Part shown: piece by piece, positions 32,385 to 41,678 of the stretch
Layout of the letters: each line of letters begins with the position of its first letter
How positions within the stretch are numbered: the first letter of the stretch is position 1
Origin: Solidesulfovibrio aerotolerans
GTDB taxonomy: Bacteria; Desulfobacterota; Desulfovibrionia; Desulfovibrionales; Desulfovibrionaceae
NCBI RefSeq assembly: GCF_009856865.1
Contig: NZ_WVUD01000012.1
Span: 1-64,000 of the forward strand
Length of the DNA: 64,000 bases
Reading direction: 5' to 3'
Made by a program: the position numbers and the translations under genes
The notes under the pieces: model-generated
Databases searched by the model: none
Seen by the model: only the letters and a program-made list of their open reading frames with translations
What the model was told of the DNA's origin: nothing

Positions 32385-33044
32385 ATGCACGCCCTGTTCA
32401 ATCTCGCCGTCGGCCCCCTGGCCTGGCTGGCGTTTGCCCTGTTCATCCTCGGCTCGGCCTACCGGCTCATGGCCATGCGCGCCCTGGCGCTTAAAAAAGA
32501 CGCCTCGTTTGTGGCCTACATCAGCTGGCCCCATGCACTCAAATCCCTGGCCCACTGGATCACCCCGTTCGGGGCGCTCGGGTGGCGGGAAAACCCCGGC
32601 GTCACCGTCGTCACCTTTGCCTTCCACATCTGCCTGTTCCTGGTGCCCCTGTTCCTCATGGGACACATCGCCCTGTTTGACGCCTTTCACGGCTGGTCCT
32701 GGCCGGCCCTGCCGGACACCGTGGCCGACACGCTGTCCATCGTGGTCGTGGCCGCCTGCCTCTACTTCCTGTGGCGGCGCATTGCTGTCCCGGAAGTCCG
32801 CTTCATCACCCGCACCCATGACTGGCTGGTGCTGGCCCTGGTCGGCGCGACCTTTCTCACCGGCGTCCTGGCCTATCACCGTATCGGCGACAATCTCTTC
32901 ATGACCACCCTGCACATCCTGTGCGGCGAGGCCATGCTGGTCGCCATCCCGTTCACGAGGCTTTCCCACATGCTGTTCGGATTTTTCAGCCGTGGCTACA
33001 TCGCCTCGGAATTCGGGTCCGTCAGACACGCCAAGGACTGGTAA
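32385..33044 (+). CDS. tmcC: TmcC, membrane cytochrome b subunit
   Basis: 219 residues, GGAGG before ATG 32385. About five membrane helices, of the NarI/DsrM-like cytochrome b type. His residues in helices (AYISWPHALKSLAHW, FAFHICLF, MGHIALFDAFH, LAYHRIGD, TTLHILCGEAML) can supply two haem b ligand pairs. It should take or give quinone-pool electrons between the periplasmic TmcA cytochrome and cytosolic TmcB. Start 10 nt after tmcD and 15 nt before tmcB: tightly coupled operon. Confidence 0.88.
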   Translation: MHALFNLAVGPLAWLAFALFILGSAYRLMAMRALALKKDASFVAYISWPHALKSLAHWITPFGALGWRENPGVTVVTFAFHICLFLVPLFLMGHIALFDAFHGWSWPALPDTVADTLSIVVVAACLYFLWRRIAVPEVRFITRTHDWLVLALVGATFLTGVLAYHRIGDNLFMTTLHILCGEAMLVAIPFTRLSHMLFGFFSRGYIASEFGSVRHAKDW

Positions 33045-33059
33045 CCGCCGGAGGATGTC

Positions 33060-34379
33060 ATGAAAACCATTGCCGATCGTCTTATCGAGGACGTGGGGCT
33101 CAGACGCGGCGTTGACCGCCTGACCCCGGAGAAAATACAGAAGGTCTTTAAAGAACTCGTGGCCGGCGAATGCGGTGCACGCATGAAGACCTACATGGAG
33201 ACCTGCGTGCGCTGCGGTATGTGCGCCAAGGCCTGCCATTACTACATGTCGCACAAAGACCCGAGCTACACCCCGGTGGCCAAGGTCAGCCAGACCATGT
33301 GGCGCCTCTTTGACGCCGATGGCAAGGTCGATCCCAAAGTCATCTACGAATGCGCCCAGGTCGCCTACACCGAGTGCAACCTGTGCCGGCGCTGCATCCA
33401 CTACTGTCCGCTGGGCATCGACACCGGCTATATCATCAGTGTCGTGCGCCGCCTGTGCCACAAGCTCGGCGTCACCCCCCAGTACATCCAGGACACTGCC
33501 CACAGCCACTCGGCCACCATGAACCAGATGTGGGTCAAAGACGACGAATGGCCCGACACCCTGCAGTGGCAGGAAGAAGAAGCCCGCGAAGAATTTCCGG
33601 GCCTGCGCATCCCGCTCGATGTCGAGGGCGCGGACTTCATGTATTCCGTCATCGCCCCGGAACCCAAGTTCCGTACCCAGCTCATCTATCAGGCCGCGGC
33701 CATCTTTAACGCTGCCGGCGTCTCCTGGACCATGCCTTCCACCCCGGGCTGGGACAACTCCAACATGGCCATGTTCACCGGCGACTCGGAAATCATGGCC
33801 CGCATCGAACGCGCCCACTACGAAACCGCCCAACGGCTGCGCGTCAAACGCATCGTCATGGGCGAGTGCGGCCACGCCTTCCGCGCCGTCTACGATGTCG
33901 GCAACCGCTGGCTCGGCTGGAAGTGGCATCCCGTGCCGGTGGTCCACTCCGTGGACTTCTTCTGGCAGCTCATTCAGGAAGGGCGCATCAAGCTCACCCA
34001 CAAGTACGCCGAACCCGTCACCATCCACGACCCGTGCAACATCATCCGGGGACGCGGTCTCATGGAAAAATTGCGCGAGGTGACCCACTTCCTGTGCGAA
34101 AACGTGGTGGAAATGACCCCCAACCGCGAGCACAACTACTGTTGCTGCGCCGGCGGCGGCGTCATCAACTGCGGGCCTCCGTTCAAAAACGTCCGCATTG
34201 TCGGCAACTCCATCAAGGCCGAACAGTTAAAGGCCACCGGTGTCCATACCCTGGTCGCGCCCTGCCACAACTGCCACGGCGGCTTGGAAGACATCATCAG
34301 CAAGTTTGGCTTGAATATGCACACCAAGTTCCTGGGCGACCTCATCTATGAACTCATGGAGAAGCCCGAGGCCGAGTAA
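33060..34379 (+). CDS. tmcB: TmcB, CCG-domain iron-sulfur protein (HdrD-like)
   Basis: 439 residues. Two [4Fe-4S] motifs: CVRCGMCAKACHYY at about 49 and CNLCRRCIHYCPLG at about 106. The C-terminal part has a CCG domain (YCCCAGGGVINCG; then APCHNCHGG) that in HdrD/DsrK binds a non-cubane or special [4Fe-4S] centre for thiol-disulfide chemistry. It is cytosolic and membrane-attached through TmcC. Tmc moves electrons from periplasmic hydrogenases and cytochrome c3 to the cytosol for sulfate reduction. Tight spacing with tmcC and tmcA. Confidence 0.93.
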   Translation: MKTIADRLIEDVGLRRGVDRLTPEKIQKVFKELVAGECGARMKTYMETCVRCGMCAKACHYYMSHKDPSYTPVAKVSQTMWRLFDADGKVDPKVIYECAQVAYTECNLCRRCIHYCPLGIDTGYIISVVRRLCHKLGVTPQYIQDTAHSHSATMNQMWVKDDEWPDTLQWQEEEAREEFPGLRIPLDVEGADFMYSVIAPEPKFRTQLIYQAAAIFNAAGVSWTMPSTPGWDNSNMAMFTGDSEIMARIERAHYETAQRLRVKRIVMGECGHAFRAVYDVGNRWLGWKWHPVPVVHSVDFFWQLIQEGRIKLTHKYAEPVTIHDPCNIIRGRGLMEKLREVTHFLCENVVEMTPNREHNYCCCAGGGVINCGPPFKNVRIVGNSIKAEQLKATGVHTLVAPCHNCHGGLEDIISKFGLNMHTKFLGDLIYELMEKPEAE

Positions 34380-34402
34380 CCCGGCGCGCAGGAGAAACCG
34401 AC

Positions 34403-34801
34403 ATGAAACGAACGCCCCTTATCCCCCTGGCGCTGCTGCTGCTTGTCGCCGCCGTCTTCCTGGCGGTGCCGGCTATGAGCCAGCAGGACATGACCACCGT
34501 GCCGACCGAAGGGTTTAAGCAAACCACCCGGTTGCCGGCAGTCTTTGCCCACGACGCCCATAATGAAAAAGCCGCCCTGGCCGATTGCTCGGCCTGCCAT
34601 CACGGCGAAAAAGACGGCAAACGCGACAACAGCGCCGACACCTCCGGCATCCCCTGCTCGGATTGCCATTCGGCCCAAGCCAAACCGGGCAAGACGCCGC
34701 TTATGCGGGCCTTCCACCGCCAGTGCATGGGCTGCCACATGGACAAGCAAAAGGGCCCGGTCACCTGCGGCGACTGCCACGAACCGGCTCCCAAAAAGTA
34801 G
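34403..34801 (+). CDS. tmcA: TmcA, tetrahaem type II cytochrome c3
   Basis: 132 residues with a Sec signal peptide (about 1-27). Four CxxCH haem sites: CSACH, CSDCH, CMGCH and CGDCH, plus His for axial ligation (FAHDAHNEK and LMRAFHRQ). This is the acidic/type II c3 electron donor of the Tmc complex, reduced by type I c3 and hydrogenases in the periplasm. It ends the operon; a strong terminator follows 30 nt later. Confidence 0.93.
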   Translation: MKRTPLIPLALLLLVAAVFLAVPAMSQQDMTTVPTEGFKQTTRLPAVFAHDAHNEKAALADCSACHHGEKDGKRDNSADTSGIPCSDCHSAQAKPGKTPLMRAFHRQCMGCHMDKQKGPVTCGDCHEPAPKK

Positions 34802-34830
34802 CCCGCCTGCGTTGGCCTCATGAAAACGCG

Positions 34831-34865
34831 AAAGGCGCGGCCGGGAAACCGGTCGCGCCTTTTTT
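34831..34865 (+). terminator. intrinsic terminator after tmcA
   Basis: AAAGGCGCGGCCGG and CCGGTCGCGCCTTT pair (one mismatch) around GAAA, followed by a run of T. Classic form. Confidence 0.9.
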
Positions 34866-34922
34866 GCGACCGGGCCACTGGAACCGTTTTTGCTAGCAGA
34901 CCGGCAAACCCAGGAAGGCCCC

Positions 34923-35918
34923 ATGCCCAGATTGCTCCTCCCCTTTTTTCTCGCCCTGCTTTTGATCGCCGGGTGCGTCCTGCCGGCCCTGGCCCAGCAA
35001 GGCTCCCGGTTAACCGGGCACTCGGCCACACCCCTCTACGGCACCCCGCCGCAGCCTGTGCCGGGCCAGTCTGCCGGGCAGCCCGCAGCCAGCCCAGCGG
35101 CCCAACAAACGGCCGGCCAACCCCTGGCGAGCCCGGCTCCCCAGCCAGCCTCCGAACAATCCCCCGCCGCCCCGGACAGCCCGGAACTGCGGCGTCAGGT
35201 TTCCGACGCCCGTGTCCTGTCCACCACCACCACCTGCTTTTACGGACCGCATATCGACCAGGGCCAGGCCAAACGGCTGTGCGGCTATCAGGCCCGTGGC
35301 AAATTGCTCGACACCGCCGTCAACCAGCTCGGCAACGACCCGTCCATCGTGCGGGCCGCCTTGAGCGCCCCGGATATTCGGGCCTTTGCCGACAGCCTGC
35401 TCAAGATCTCGGTGGCCGACGAGGAAATCCGCCCCCTTCCCGACGGTCTGGCCGTGCGCCTGACCCTTCGGGCCGAAACCGATCCCGGCACGCTGGAGCA
35501 GCGGCTGGCCGCCTATACCGGCAACCCCGAACTGCACGCCGCCGCCCTGGCCGAGACCGCCATGCGTGACCGACAGGCCGGTGAAGCCCGCATGGCCGCC
35601 GTGCCCTTTGGCGCGGACCGGGAATTTCGAGCCAGGGAGATGGAGCAGGAGATGGGCCAGGACGCAGCCTTTGCCGCGCGGCGTATCGTGCCCGGGATGT
35701 CGATCAAACAGGTCAAGGAACTGCTCGGCAACCCGGCAGCGGTCAAACAATCGGTCATCGGCCCGGAAAGCTACCTGTGCGCCAGCTACGGCCGTATCTG
35801 GGTGGTCTTTCGCGACGGCGTGGTCAGTTGCCTGCGCAGCCGCCTCGATTATGTGCGCCGCTACGACACGGACTGCCAGTGTGCCGGCAACTATGCAACG
35901 ATCCTTAAAAACGACTAG
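34923..35918 (+). CDS. exported protein, probable lipoprotein, with a BamE/SmpA-like C-terminal motif
   Basis: 331 residues, CAGGAAGG before ATG 34923. A signal segment contains LLIAGC, a possible lipobox, and also a possible later cleavage at ALA. Residues about 30-90 are a Pro/Ala/Gln-rich linker. Residues about 95-250 are helical without a known motif (Cys in TTTTCFYGPH and AKRLCGYQAR). Residues 250-331 hold RIVPGMSIKQVKELLGNPAA, the first helix pattern of BamE/SmpA-like domains, then three Cys (CASYG, SCLRS, DTDCQC). Function unknown; likely envelope protein. Not part of the tmc operon. Confidence 0.65.
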   Translation: MPRLLLPFFLALLLIAGCVLPALAQQGSRLTGHSATPLYGTPPQPVPGQSAGQPAASPAAQQTAGQPLASPAPQPASEQSPAAPDSPELRRQVSDARVLSTTTTCFYGPHIDQGQAKRLCGYQARGKLLDTAVNQLGNDPSIVRAALSAPDIRAFADSLLKISVADEEIRPLPDGLAVRLTLRAETDPGTLEQRLAAYTGNPELHAAALAETAMRDRQAGEARMAAVPFGADREFRAREMEQEMGQDAAFAARRIVPGMSIKQVKELLGNPAAVKQSVIGPESYLCASYGRIWVVFRDGVVSCLRSRLDYVRRYDTDCQCAGNYATILKND

Positions 35919-36022
35919 CCATTAGCCTGCCTTGACAGAGCTCTGTGCGGCCCGGTAGAAACGCTTTCGGCCAGTTTGCATCAACTTTTGACGTTTCCCG
36001 TTCACCATCCGCCGGAGGAATC

Positions 36023-36436
36023 ATGAGGGCGCTCATTGTTGATGACGATTTTTACAGCAGAAGCTTTCTCGAATATATTCTGCATCCTTACGCAAAATGC
36101 GACGCGGCCGTGAACGGCGAGGACGCCATCATGGCCTTTAAAAAGGCCATGGAGGGCAACGAGCCGTACACGCTGGTCTTTATGGATCTGCTCATGCCGG
36201 TCATCGACGGCCCGCAGGCACTTGAAGAAATGCGCGAGATCGAAAAAGAATTCGGCGTCGCCGGCGACGCCGGCTGCAAGGTGATCATCACCTCGGTGCT
36301 GGAAGACGGCGAAGACACCCACAACGCCATGTACCTCGGTGGTGCCACGTCGTTTCTGCAAAAGCCGGTGGACGAGAAATCCATCCTGGCCGAACTGCGC
36401 CGCCTGGGCTGTCTGCCCGCCGAGGCCGAGGCGTAG
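36023..36436 (+). CDS. single-domain response regulator
   Basis: 137 residues, one CheY-like receiver only. ALIVDDDFYSR gives the acidic pair, the phospho-acceptor Asp is in LVFMDLLMPVIDG, the Thr/Ser switch is in VIITSVLE and the Lys in FLQKPVD. The C-terminus has a few extra residues (PAEAEA). Start ATG 36023 follows CCGGAGGAATC. No kinase is next to it, so it may relay phosphate from one of the receiver-lacking kinases here; this is inference. Confidence 0.88.
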   Translation: MRALIVDDDFYSRSFLEYILHPYAKCDAAVNGEDAIMAFKKAMEGNEPYTLVFMDLLMPVIDGPQALEEMREIEKEFGVAGDAGCKVIITSVLEDGEDTHNAMYLGGATSFLQKPVDEKSILAELRRLGCLPAEAEA

Positions 36437-36480
36437 TCCGCCCAATCTTCAGCCAGCCAGATTACCAGCCAGCGCCGCAA

Positions 36481-36664
36481 ACCCCTTTAAATACTTCTTC
36501 CTTTCAGAGGGTCCGGGGGCGATGATCCCCCCTGGCCGCCGGAGGCTTCTTCTGCCTTCTCCTCTCGCGCTCACCCGGCCGCCGCAGCCACTCCCCACCC
36601 TTATAACCCCTTGCCTTCAGGTGGGATTCCAAAGGGCTGTCACTCCCTTTGGCCGCCGGAGGCA
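36481..36664. repeat. dispersed hairpin elements, copy C (composite or rearranged)
   Basis: Two half-elements in the same orientation: one ends GGCCGCCGGAGGC at 36546, the other ends GGCCGCCGGAGGCA at 36664. Each has its hairpin (GGGGG-CGATGAT-CCCCC; AAAGGG-CTGTCA-CTCCCTTT) inside. The region between is different from copies D and F. It lies in the 313-bp gap between the lone receiver and the FAD oxidoreductase gene, which holds no other feature. Confidence 0.7.
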
Positions 36665-36749
36665 CTCTTCTGCCTTCTCCTCACGCGCTCCCTGTAATAA
36701 TTTTCCCTGCCCATCTTCCCGGGGCCGCGTCTTTGGCGTAGAAAGGACC

Positions 36750-37922
36750 ATGCTCGCAAAACGCCTTGTCCTGGCCGGCGGCGGCCACGCCCATCTTATG
36801 ACCTTGTCGCGGCTGGCCGATTTCGCGGCCGCCGGCATTGAAGTCGTCTGCGTGGCCCCGGGGCCGTATCTGGCCTATTCCGGCATGGGACCGGGCCTGC
36901 TGGCGGGCCGCTATACCCTGGCCGAACTGCGCTTTCCCATCGCCGCCATGGCGTCCCGGCACGGCGCACGCTTTGAGCGGGGCCTTGTCGCCGCCATTGA
37001 TCCGGCCGGGCGTCGCTTGCTCCTTCGGGATGGCCGCAGCCTGGGCTATGACGCGGTGAGCTTCGGCCTTGGCAGCCGGGTGGTGCCGGATTTTTCCCTC
37101 AGCGACACGCCCGGCGCGACCGTTTTGACGGTCAAGCCCATCGAAAATCTGCTGCTGGCCCGTCAGGCTGTCGAGAGCCGGGTGGAGGCCGGGGGCATGG
37201 TGCGGGTGGTGGTGGCCGGCGGCGGGGCAGCGGGATTTGAGGTGGCGGCCAATATGCTGGGGCTTTTTCACCGGTTGGGAGTCGCGGCACCGCATCTCAC
37301 CGTGGCCGCGCCCCGGGGGCTGCTGCCGGGCTGGCCGGACCGGGCCGTCCGGTTGGCCGGGCGCTCGCTTGAGGATCGCGGGGCGCGGGTGGTCGCGGCG
37401 CGGGTGGTGGGGTTGGACAAGGGCACGGCCAGCCTGTCCGACGGCGCGCGCATCGGCTGCGATCTGCTCCTGGCCGCCACGGGCACGCGCCCGCCAGGGC
37501 TTTTTACCGAATGCGGCCTTTCGGCCGATTCCGACGACGGGCTGACCGTTTCCGCCTGCCTGCAAAGTCCGTTTGCCCCGGAAATCTTTGGCGGCGGCGA
37601 CTGCATTCATTTCGGCCCTGCCCCGCTGCCCCGGGCGGGCGTCTACGCCGTGCGCCAGGGGCCGGTCCTGGCCGCCAATCTGCTGGCCTATCTGACCGGC
37701 CGGGAGCTGACCCCTTTTCGCGCCACCGGCAAAAACTATCTGGCCCTGCTCAACTGCGGCGACGGCCGGGCGATTTTGCGCAAAGGGCCGTTTGTCACCG
37801 AGGGTGCCTGGGTCATGGGCCTCAAAGATTATATCGACCGAAAATTCCTGCGCAGGCTCTCTCCCGCGCGGCCTTTTGCCCCGTCAACCCGCGTTACAAA
37901 ATCGGCGAGAACAGCCGGCTGA
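36750..37922 (+). CDS. FAD/NAD(P)-dependent oxidoreductase (NDH-2/SelD-fused type)
   Basis: 390 residues. The N-terminal FAD Rossmann motif is VLAGGGHAHLMTL, whose GGGHAHL form is typical of the oxidoreductase fused to or next to selenophosphate synthetase, and of NDH-2/sulfide-quinone relatives. A second nucleotide fold has VVVAGGGAAGFEVAAN; ATGTRPPG and IFGGGDCIHF mark the C-terminal FAD contact. No redox-active CxxC. It may be a quinone or thiol-linked NAD(P)H dehydrogenase. ATG 36750 has AAAGGA. Its 3' end overlaps that of the convergent cls gene by 29 bp. Confidence 0.8.
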   Translation: MLAKRLVLAGGGHAHLMTLSRLADFAAAGIEVVCVAPGPYLAYSGMGPGLLAGRYTLAELRFPIAAMASRHGARFERGLVAAIDPAGRRLLLRDGRSLGYDAVSFGLGSRVVPDFSLSDTPGATVLTVKPIENLLLARQAVESRVEAGGMVRVVVAGGGAAGFEVAANMLGLFHRLGVAAPHLTVAAPRGLLPGWPDRAVRLAGRSLEDRGARVVAARVVGLDKGTASLSDGARIGCDLLLAATGTRPPGLFTECGLSADSDDGLTVSACLQSPFAPEIFGGGDCIHFGPAPLPRAGVYAVRQGPVLAANLLAYLTGRELTPFRATGKNYLALLNCGDGRAILRKGPFVTEGAWVMGLKDYIDRKFLRRLSPARPFAPSTRVTKSARTAG

Positions 37923-39306
37923 CCATCACGCCGGTTTTAAAAAAGAAGGAGCGGTCGGTATAGTCCTCGGCCGTGGCCTGGATACACTGGGCGAAATCGC
38001 GCAGCAGCATGGCCTCCACCGCCTGAATAAAGCCCGGGTCGGCCACAGCCAGGGTCAGCTCGAAATTGAGCCGAAACGACCGATTGTCGCAGTTGGCAGT
38101 GCCCACCGAGGCCATGGTGTCGTCAACCAGAATGACTTTTTGGTGCAAAAAACCGTTCTGGTAACGGTAAAATTTGACCCCCAACGTCTCCAGGTCCGTC
38201 AGATAGGAAAACGAAGCCAGATAGACCATATGATGGTCGGCCTTTTGCGGCAGCATGACCCGCACATCCACTCCGCGCAGCACAGCCAGTTGCAGGGCCG
38301 AAACGATCTCCCGGTCCGGCACGAAATAGGGCGAAACGATCCACAGCCGTTTCGTGGCCGCTGATATGGCCTGGAAGAAAAACAGATCGCAGGATTCGAT
38401 GTCGTCGGCCGGGCCGGTGGGCAACACCAGCACGGGCATGGTCCCGCCAGGGGCCGCGCGCATCTCCCAGTTCAAGGCCGGGGTCTGCCGGGTGGCCCAG
38501 TACCAGTCCTCCAGGAAGGTGAGCTGGACCAGGGTCACGGCCGGACCTTCGATGCGCACATGGGTGTCGCGCCAATGCCCCAGCCGGGGATCCTGGCCGA
38601 GGTATTCATCGCCGACGTTATGGCCGCCGACAAAGGCCAGATTCCCGTCGGTGACCACGATCTTGCGGTGGTTGCGAAAGTTGAGCTGCAAACGGTTGCG
38701 CCAGCCCAGGGTGGTGTTAAACGGCGAGATGTGCACCCCGGCCCGGGTCAGTTCGGCGATGTAGCCGGCGTCCAGGTGATGGCTGCCGATCTCGTCGTAG
38801 AGCACATACACCGCCACCCCGGCCCGGGCCTTGGCCAGCAGCTTTTCCTTGAGCTGCCGGCCGAGGCCGTCGTCGCGGATGATGAAAAACTGGACCAGCA
38901 CATAGCGTGTCGCCGCGTCTATGGCCGTGAAAATGGCCTCGAAGGTGGCTTGGCCGTCGATGAGCAGGCGCACGTCGTTGCCGGCGGTAAAGGGCAGTTC
39001 GGCCAGGCGTTCAAGCACCGGAAAAAGACTCGGCAGGCCAGGGGCATGGGGATCGGGCCAGGCCCTGGCGGCATGGAGTTCCGGGGCCATGGCGTTGACC
39101 GCCCGGTCGCCGGCCCGGCGCGAAGCCACATAGCCCTGAAAACGGTTGCGCCCGAAAATCCAGTAGAGCGGCACGGCCACGTACGGGAAGGTGATCATGG
39201 ACATGACCCAGGCCAGAGCACCCTGGGACGAGCGGGCCGTGAAAAGCGCCCGGGCGGCCGAGGCCACGCCAATAAGATGGCAGATGGCAAGAACAACAAA
39301 CAGCAT
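37894..39306 (-). CDS. cls: cardiolipin synthase (phospholipase D family)
   Basis: 470 residues from ATG 39306 (GGGGAGG). Two N-terminal membrane helices (about 1-25 and 30-55) ending in YWIFGRNRFQGYVASRR are typical of bacterial Cls. Two PLD motifs follow: NHRKIVVTDGNLAFVGG near residue 215 and HQKVILVDDTMASVGTANCD near 395. It joins two phosphatidylglycerol molecules to cardiolipin plus glycerol at the inner membrane. The 3' ends of this gene and the oxidoreductase gene overlap. Confidence 0.93.
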   Translation of the reverse strand: MLFVVLAICHLIGVASAARALFTARSSQGALAWVMSMITFPYVAVPLYWIFGRNRFQGYVASRRAGDRAVNAMAPELHAARAWPDPHAPGLPSLFPVLERLAELPFTAGNDVRLLIDGQATFEAIFTAIDAATRYVLVQFFIIRDDGLGRQLKEKLLAKARAGVAVYVLYDEIGSHHLDAGYIAELTRAGVHISPFNTTLGWRNRLQLNFRNHRKIVVTDGNLAFVGGHNVGDEYLGQDPRLGHWRDTHVRIEGPAVTLVQLTFLEDWYWATRQTPALNWEMRAAPGGTMPVLVLPTGPADDIESCDLFFFQAISAATKRLWIVSPYFVPDREIVSALQLAVLRGVDVRVMLPQKADHHMVYLASFSYLTDLETLGVKFYRYQNGFLHQKVILVDDTMASVGTANCDNRSFRLNFELTLAVADPGFIQAVEAMLLRDFAQCIQATAEDYTDRSFFFKTGVMVSRLFSPIL

Positions 39307-39443
39307 CAGGCCTCCCCGGCCGAACCGAATCCGCGTGTCAACGCAATGCGGACTTGACCGGCCTTTGCCTCCTTCTATACGCACAAGAGGGTCCGGGCAA
39401 GAAAGGCCGGCCCGTTCCCATCGCACCTTTACCGGAGGACTTC

Positions 39444-40040
39444 ATGCACGAGCGTTCCATCGATCTGACCCTGTCCGCCTCGGTTTTCGCCACGGACGCC
39501 CTGGTGGGGCGCATTGAACACGTTGTTATTGATCCGTCCCACGGTCGGGCCGCCTACCTGGTGGTACGCGAGGAGGCGCTGCCCAACACGCTGCGGCTGG
39601 TGCCGGAAAAATTCGTGACCAGTTCCGACGACAAAGGCGTGCACCTGTCCATCGACGCCGCCAAAGTGGCCGGGCTGCGGGAATATGTGATCACCGACTA
39701 CTATCCGCCGTCCTTTTTCCTGACGCTGGCCGCCAAAGAACATTGTAAGCTGCCGCTGGCCCCCTCCAGCTGGAGCGTGGAGCGCCCGGCCACACCCCAG
39801 GGCGATGTGGCCCTGTCCGGCCATGAGGCGGTCCACGCCACCGACGGCAAAGTGGGACGCCTGGACGGTGTGCTGACCGAAGCCCACTCCGGCCGCGTCA
39901 TCACGCTGCTGCTGCGCCAAGGCCATTTGTGGGGTGCGCGCGAAGTGGCCATCCCGGCCGGACTGGTGGCGGCCTACGAAGACGGCGTGGTGCGCTTAAA
40001 CGTCGACACCGCCACCATCGCCGCCCTACCGGCAGCATAG
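39444..40040 (+). CDS. PRC-barrel domain protein with two barrel-like halves
   Basis: 198 residues, ATG 39444 after GGAGG. Two related halves: residues about 5-75 (VFATDALVGRIEHVVIDPSH, then YLVVREEALP) and about 120-190 (ALSGHEAVHATDGKVGRLDG, then VITLLLRQGHLW), each with the GxVgxvddvlvDp turn of PRC-barrels. The halves are joined by a polar linker (LTLAAKEHCKLPL). Cytosolic, no helices. PRC-barrels occur in RNA-processing and photosynthetic or stress proteins; the role here is unknown. The gene ends 40 nt before dispersed element D. Confidence 0.7.
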   Translation: MHERSIDLTLSASVFATDALVGRIEHVVIDPSHGRAAYLVVREEALPNTLRLVPEKFVTSSDDKGVHLSIDAAKVAGLREYVITDYYPPSFFLTLAAKEHCKLPLAPSSWSVERPATPQGDVALSGHEAVHATDGKVGRLDGVLTEAHSGRVITLLLRQGHLWGAREVAIPAGLVAAYEDGVVRLNVDTATIAALPAA

Positions 40041-40079
40041 ACGAGAGGGGAGGAGAAGGCAGAAAGAGAAGAGGAAGAG

Positions 40080-40224
40080 TGCCTCCGGCGGCCAAAGGGG
40101 TGACCCCTTTGGAATCCCTCCTGAAAGGCAAGGGGTTAAGGGGGACGTCTGCCGCCTCCCCCTCCCCTAAAAACTTCTTTAATTGCAGGGGTCCGGGGGG
40201 ATCATCCCCCCGGCCGCCGGAGGC
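40080..40224. repeat. dispersed hairpin element, copy D (145 bp form)
   Basis: Left end TGCCTCCGGCGGCC then hairpin AAAGGGG-TGA-CCCCTTT; right end GGGGGG-ATCATC-CCCCCC hairpin then CGGCCGCCGGAGGC. The middle carries GGAATCCCTCC and ACTTCTTTAATTGCAGGGG. Between the convergent PRC-barrel and HDOD genes. An extra fragment TGCCTCCGGCGGCCGG sits at about 40240-40256. Confidence 0.9.
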
Positions 40225-40269
40225 CTCTTCTGTCTCTTCTGCCTCCGGCGGCCGGCTGCCGGTGCCCGG

Positions 40270-41562
40270 CTACTGGCGCGGGCGTTTGCTTGGGGCCGTG
40301 GGCGGCACGACATCGGCCTGGCTGACGAAAAACCCGCTGCTGTAGGCCATGGCGTCGCTGGCGCAGACCTTGACCACGTCCAGTTCCAGACCGAGTCGGC
40401 GGGTCAGTTCGGACAGCCGCGGCCAATCCGAGTCTTCGATGCATTCGGCCAGATCGAGCAGGGGTTGGTATTCGTTTTGCGAATCCCGGCGCAGAGCGGA
40501 TTTCAGCTTCTCATCCAGCGGCAGATGCTCGGTCACCTTGGCCATGGGCAGGCCCAGGATGGCGTCGAGCAGCGAAAAAAGCCCCAGCAAAAAGAGCGTT
40601 CCCGGATTAAAATCCCAGAAATCGTAGCGCATGGTCACCAGTTCCATAAAGCGTGCCCGCTGCAGCGACAGCTCGGCCAGTTCCCGGGGCAGATCGCCGC
40701 CCTGGGACATGTCGGCCAAAAGGACTGCCCGCAGCCAGTTGCGTATTTTGATGCTGCCAAGGACCATGATGGCCTGGCGGATGGACTGGATTTTTTGCGG
40801 GAACCCGAAAGCGGCGCTGTTGAGATACGACAGCAGGCGAAAGCTCACCGACACGTCGGCGGAGATGGCTTCGGCCAGGGCGTCCACGTCCGGGTCTTCG
40901 GATTCGATGAGCTGCAGGAGTTGGAACCGGCTCATCTGGTGGGAGGTGAGCTTGCGTTCGGCGATAATCTCGGGTTCCTTGAAAAAGCGGCCCTGGAAGA
41001 TGGAAAACCCGGCGGTTTTGAGCGCCTCGAAGTGGTCCAGGCCCGTGACCTGGCTGGCCCACAAGGTGACCTTGCGCCCCTTGCTGCGGGCGGCCACCCC
41101 GGTCGGGTCGGCCTCCTGGCCGGCATCGAAGCACCACACATCGGCCAGATCGGCCAGTTCCGGCAGATGCTCCCGGCCCGGCCCGACGTCCACGGCCAGG
41201 GAATAGCCGTCGCTGCGCAACTGGCGGGCCGCGTCCAGGACCGGCCCGGCCTGGGTCACGCGGCCGGTGAATTTGACCACGCCATGGGCCGGCGGCAAGG
41301 CGTAGGGTGCCTGGGTCAGCAAGCCGGCCTCGTCAAAAGGGGCCACCACTTTTTTGCCGCGTTCCACGGCATGCTGCACGCCCATATAGGAGGTGGAGGC
41401 CAGGGAGCCGGCCAGTTGTTCCTGATCGGTAAAGCAGGCCAACGTCGCGCAGGCGTCGGCACCGCCCTGGATTTCATAGCCCCACAGTTTGCGTTTGACA
41501 TCAAACAGGGCTTGCTTGGTGAAAAAAAACTGGCTGGCACTGGTCTGGCCGTTCTCGCTCAT
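40270..41562 (-). CDS. HDOD-domain signalling protein with degenerate EAL-like N-terminus
   Basis: 430 residues. The first part (about 1-190) follows the EAL layout of YuxH-type proteins (KQALFDVKRKLWGYEIQGG), but the catalytic E-x-L and metal residues are not evident, so it is unlikely to break c-di-GMP. The second part (about 200-400) is an HDOD domain (ISADVSVSFRLLSYLNSAAF; LRAVLLADMS; LFLLGLFSLLDAILGLPM). HDOD proteins act in signal transduction, motility or flagellar control. No membrane helix. The start has only a weak site (GGGG). Confidence 0.8.
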   Translation of the reverse strand: MSENGQTSASQFFFTKQALFDVKRKLWGYEIQGGADACATLACFTDQEQLAGSLASTSYMGVQHAVERGKKVVAPFDEAGLLTQAPYALPPAHGVVKFTGRVTQAGPVLDAARQLRSDGYSLAVDVGPGREHLPELADLADVWCFDAGQEADPTGVAARSKGRKVTLWASQVTGLDHFEALKTAGFSIFQGRFFKEPEIIAERKLTSHQMSRFQLLQLIESEDPDVDALAEAISADVSVSFRLLSYLNSAAFGFPQKIQSIRQAIMVLGSIKIRNWLRAVLLADMSQGGDLPRELAELSLQRARFMELVTMRYDFWDFNPGTLFLLGLFSLLDAILGLPMAKVTEHLPLDEKLKSALRRDSQNEYQPLLDLAECIEDSDWPRLSELTRRLGLELDVVKVCASDAMAYSSGFFVSQADVVPPTAPSKRPRQ

Positions 41563-41678
41563 GTTCGACCCCGATGTGGTTTAACGGTTGGAGGCGGCGA
41601 GGCCATAAAGGTTTGCCCCAACGATGCCCCAGGCGCGGGGCTTTGACAATGCTTTTCCCCCTCCGCGCGCCAACTCGG

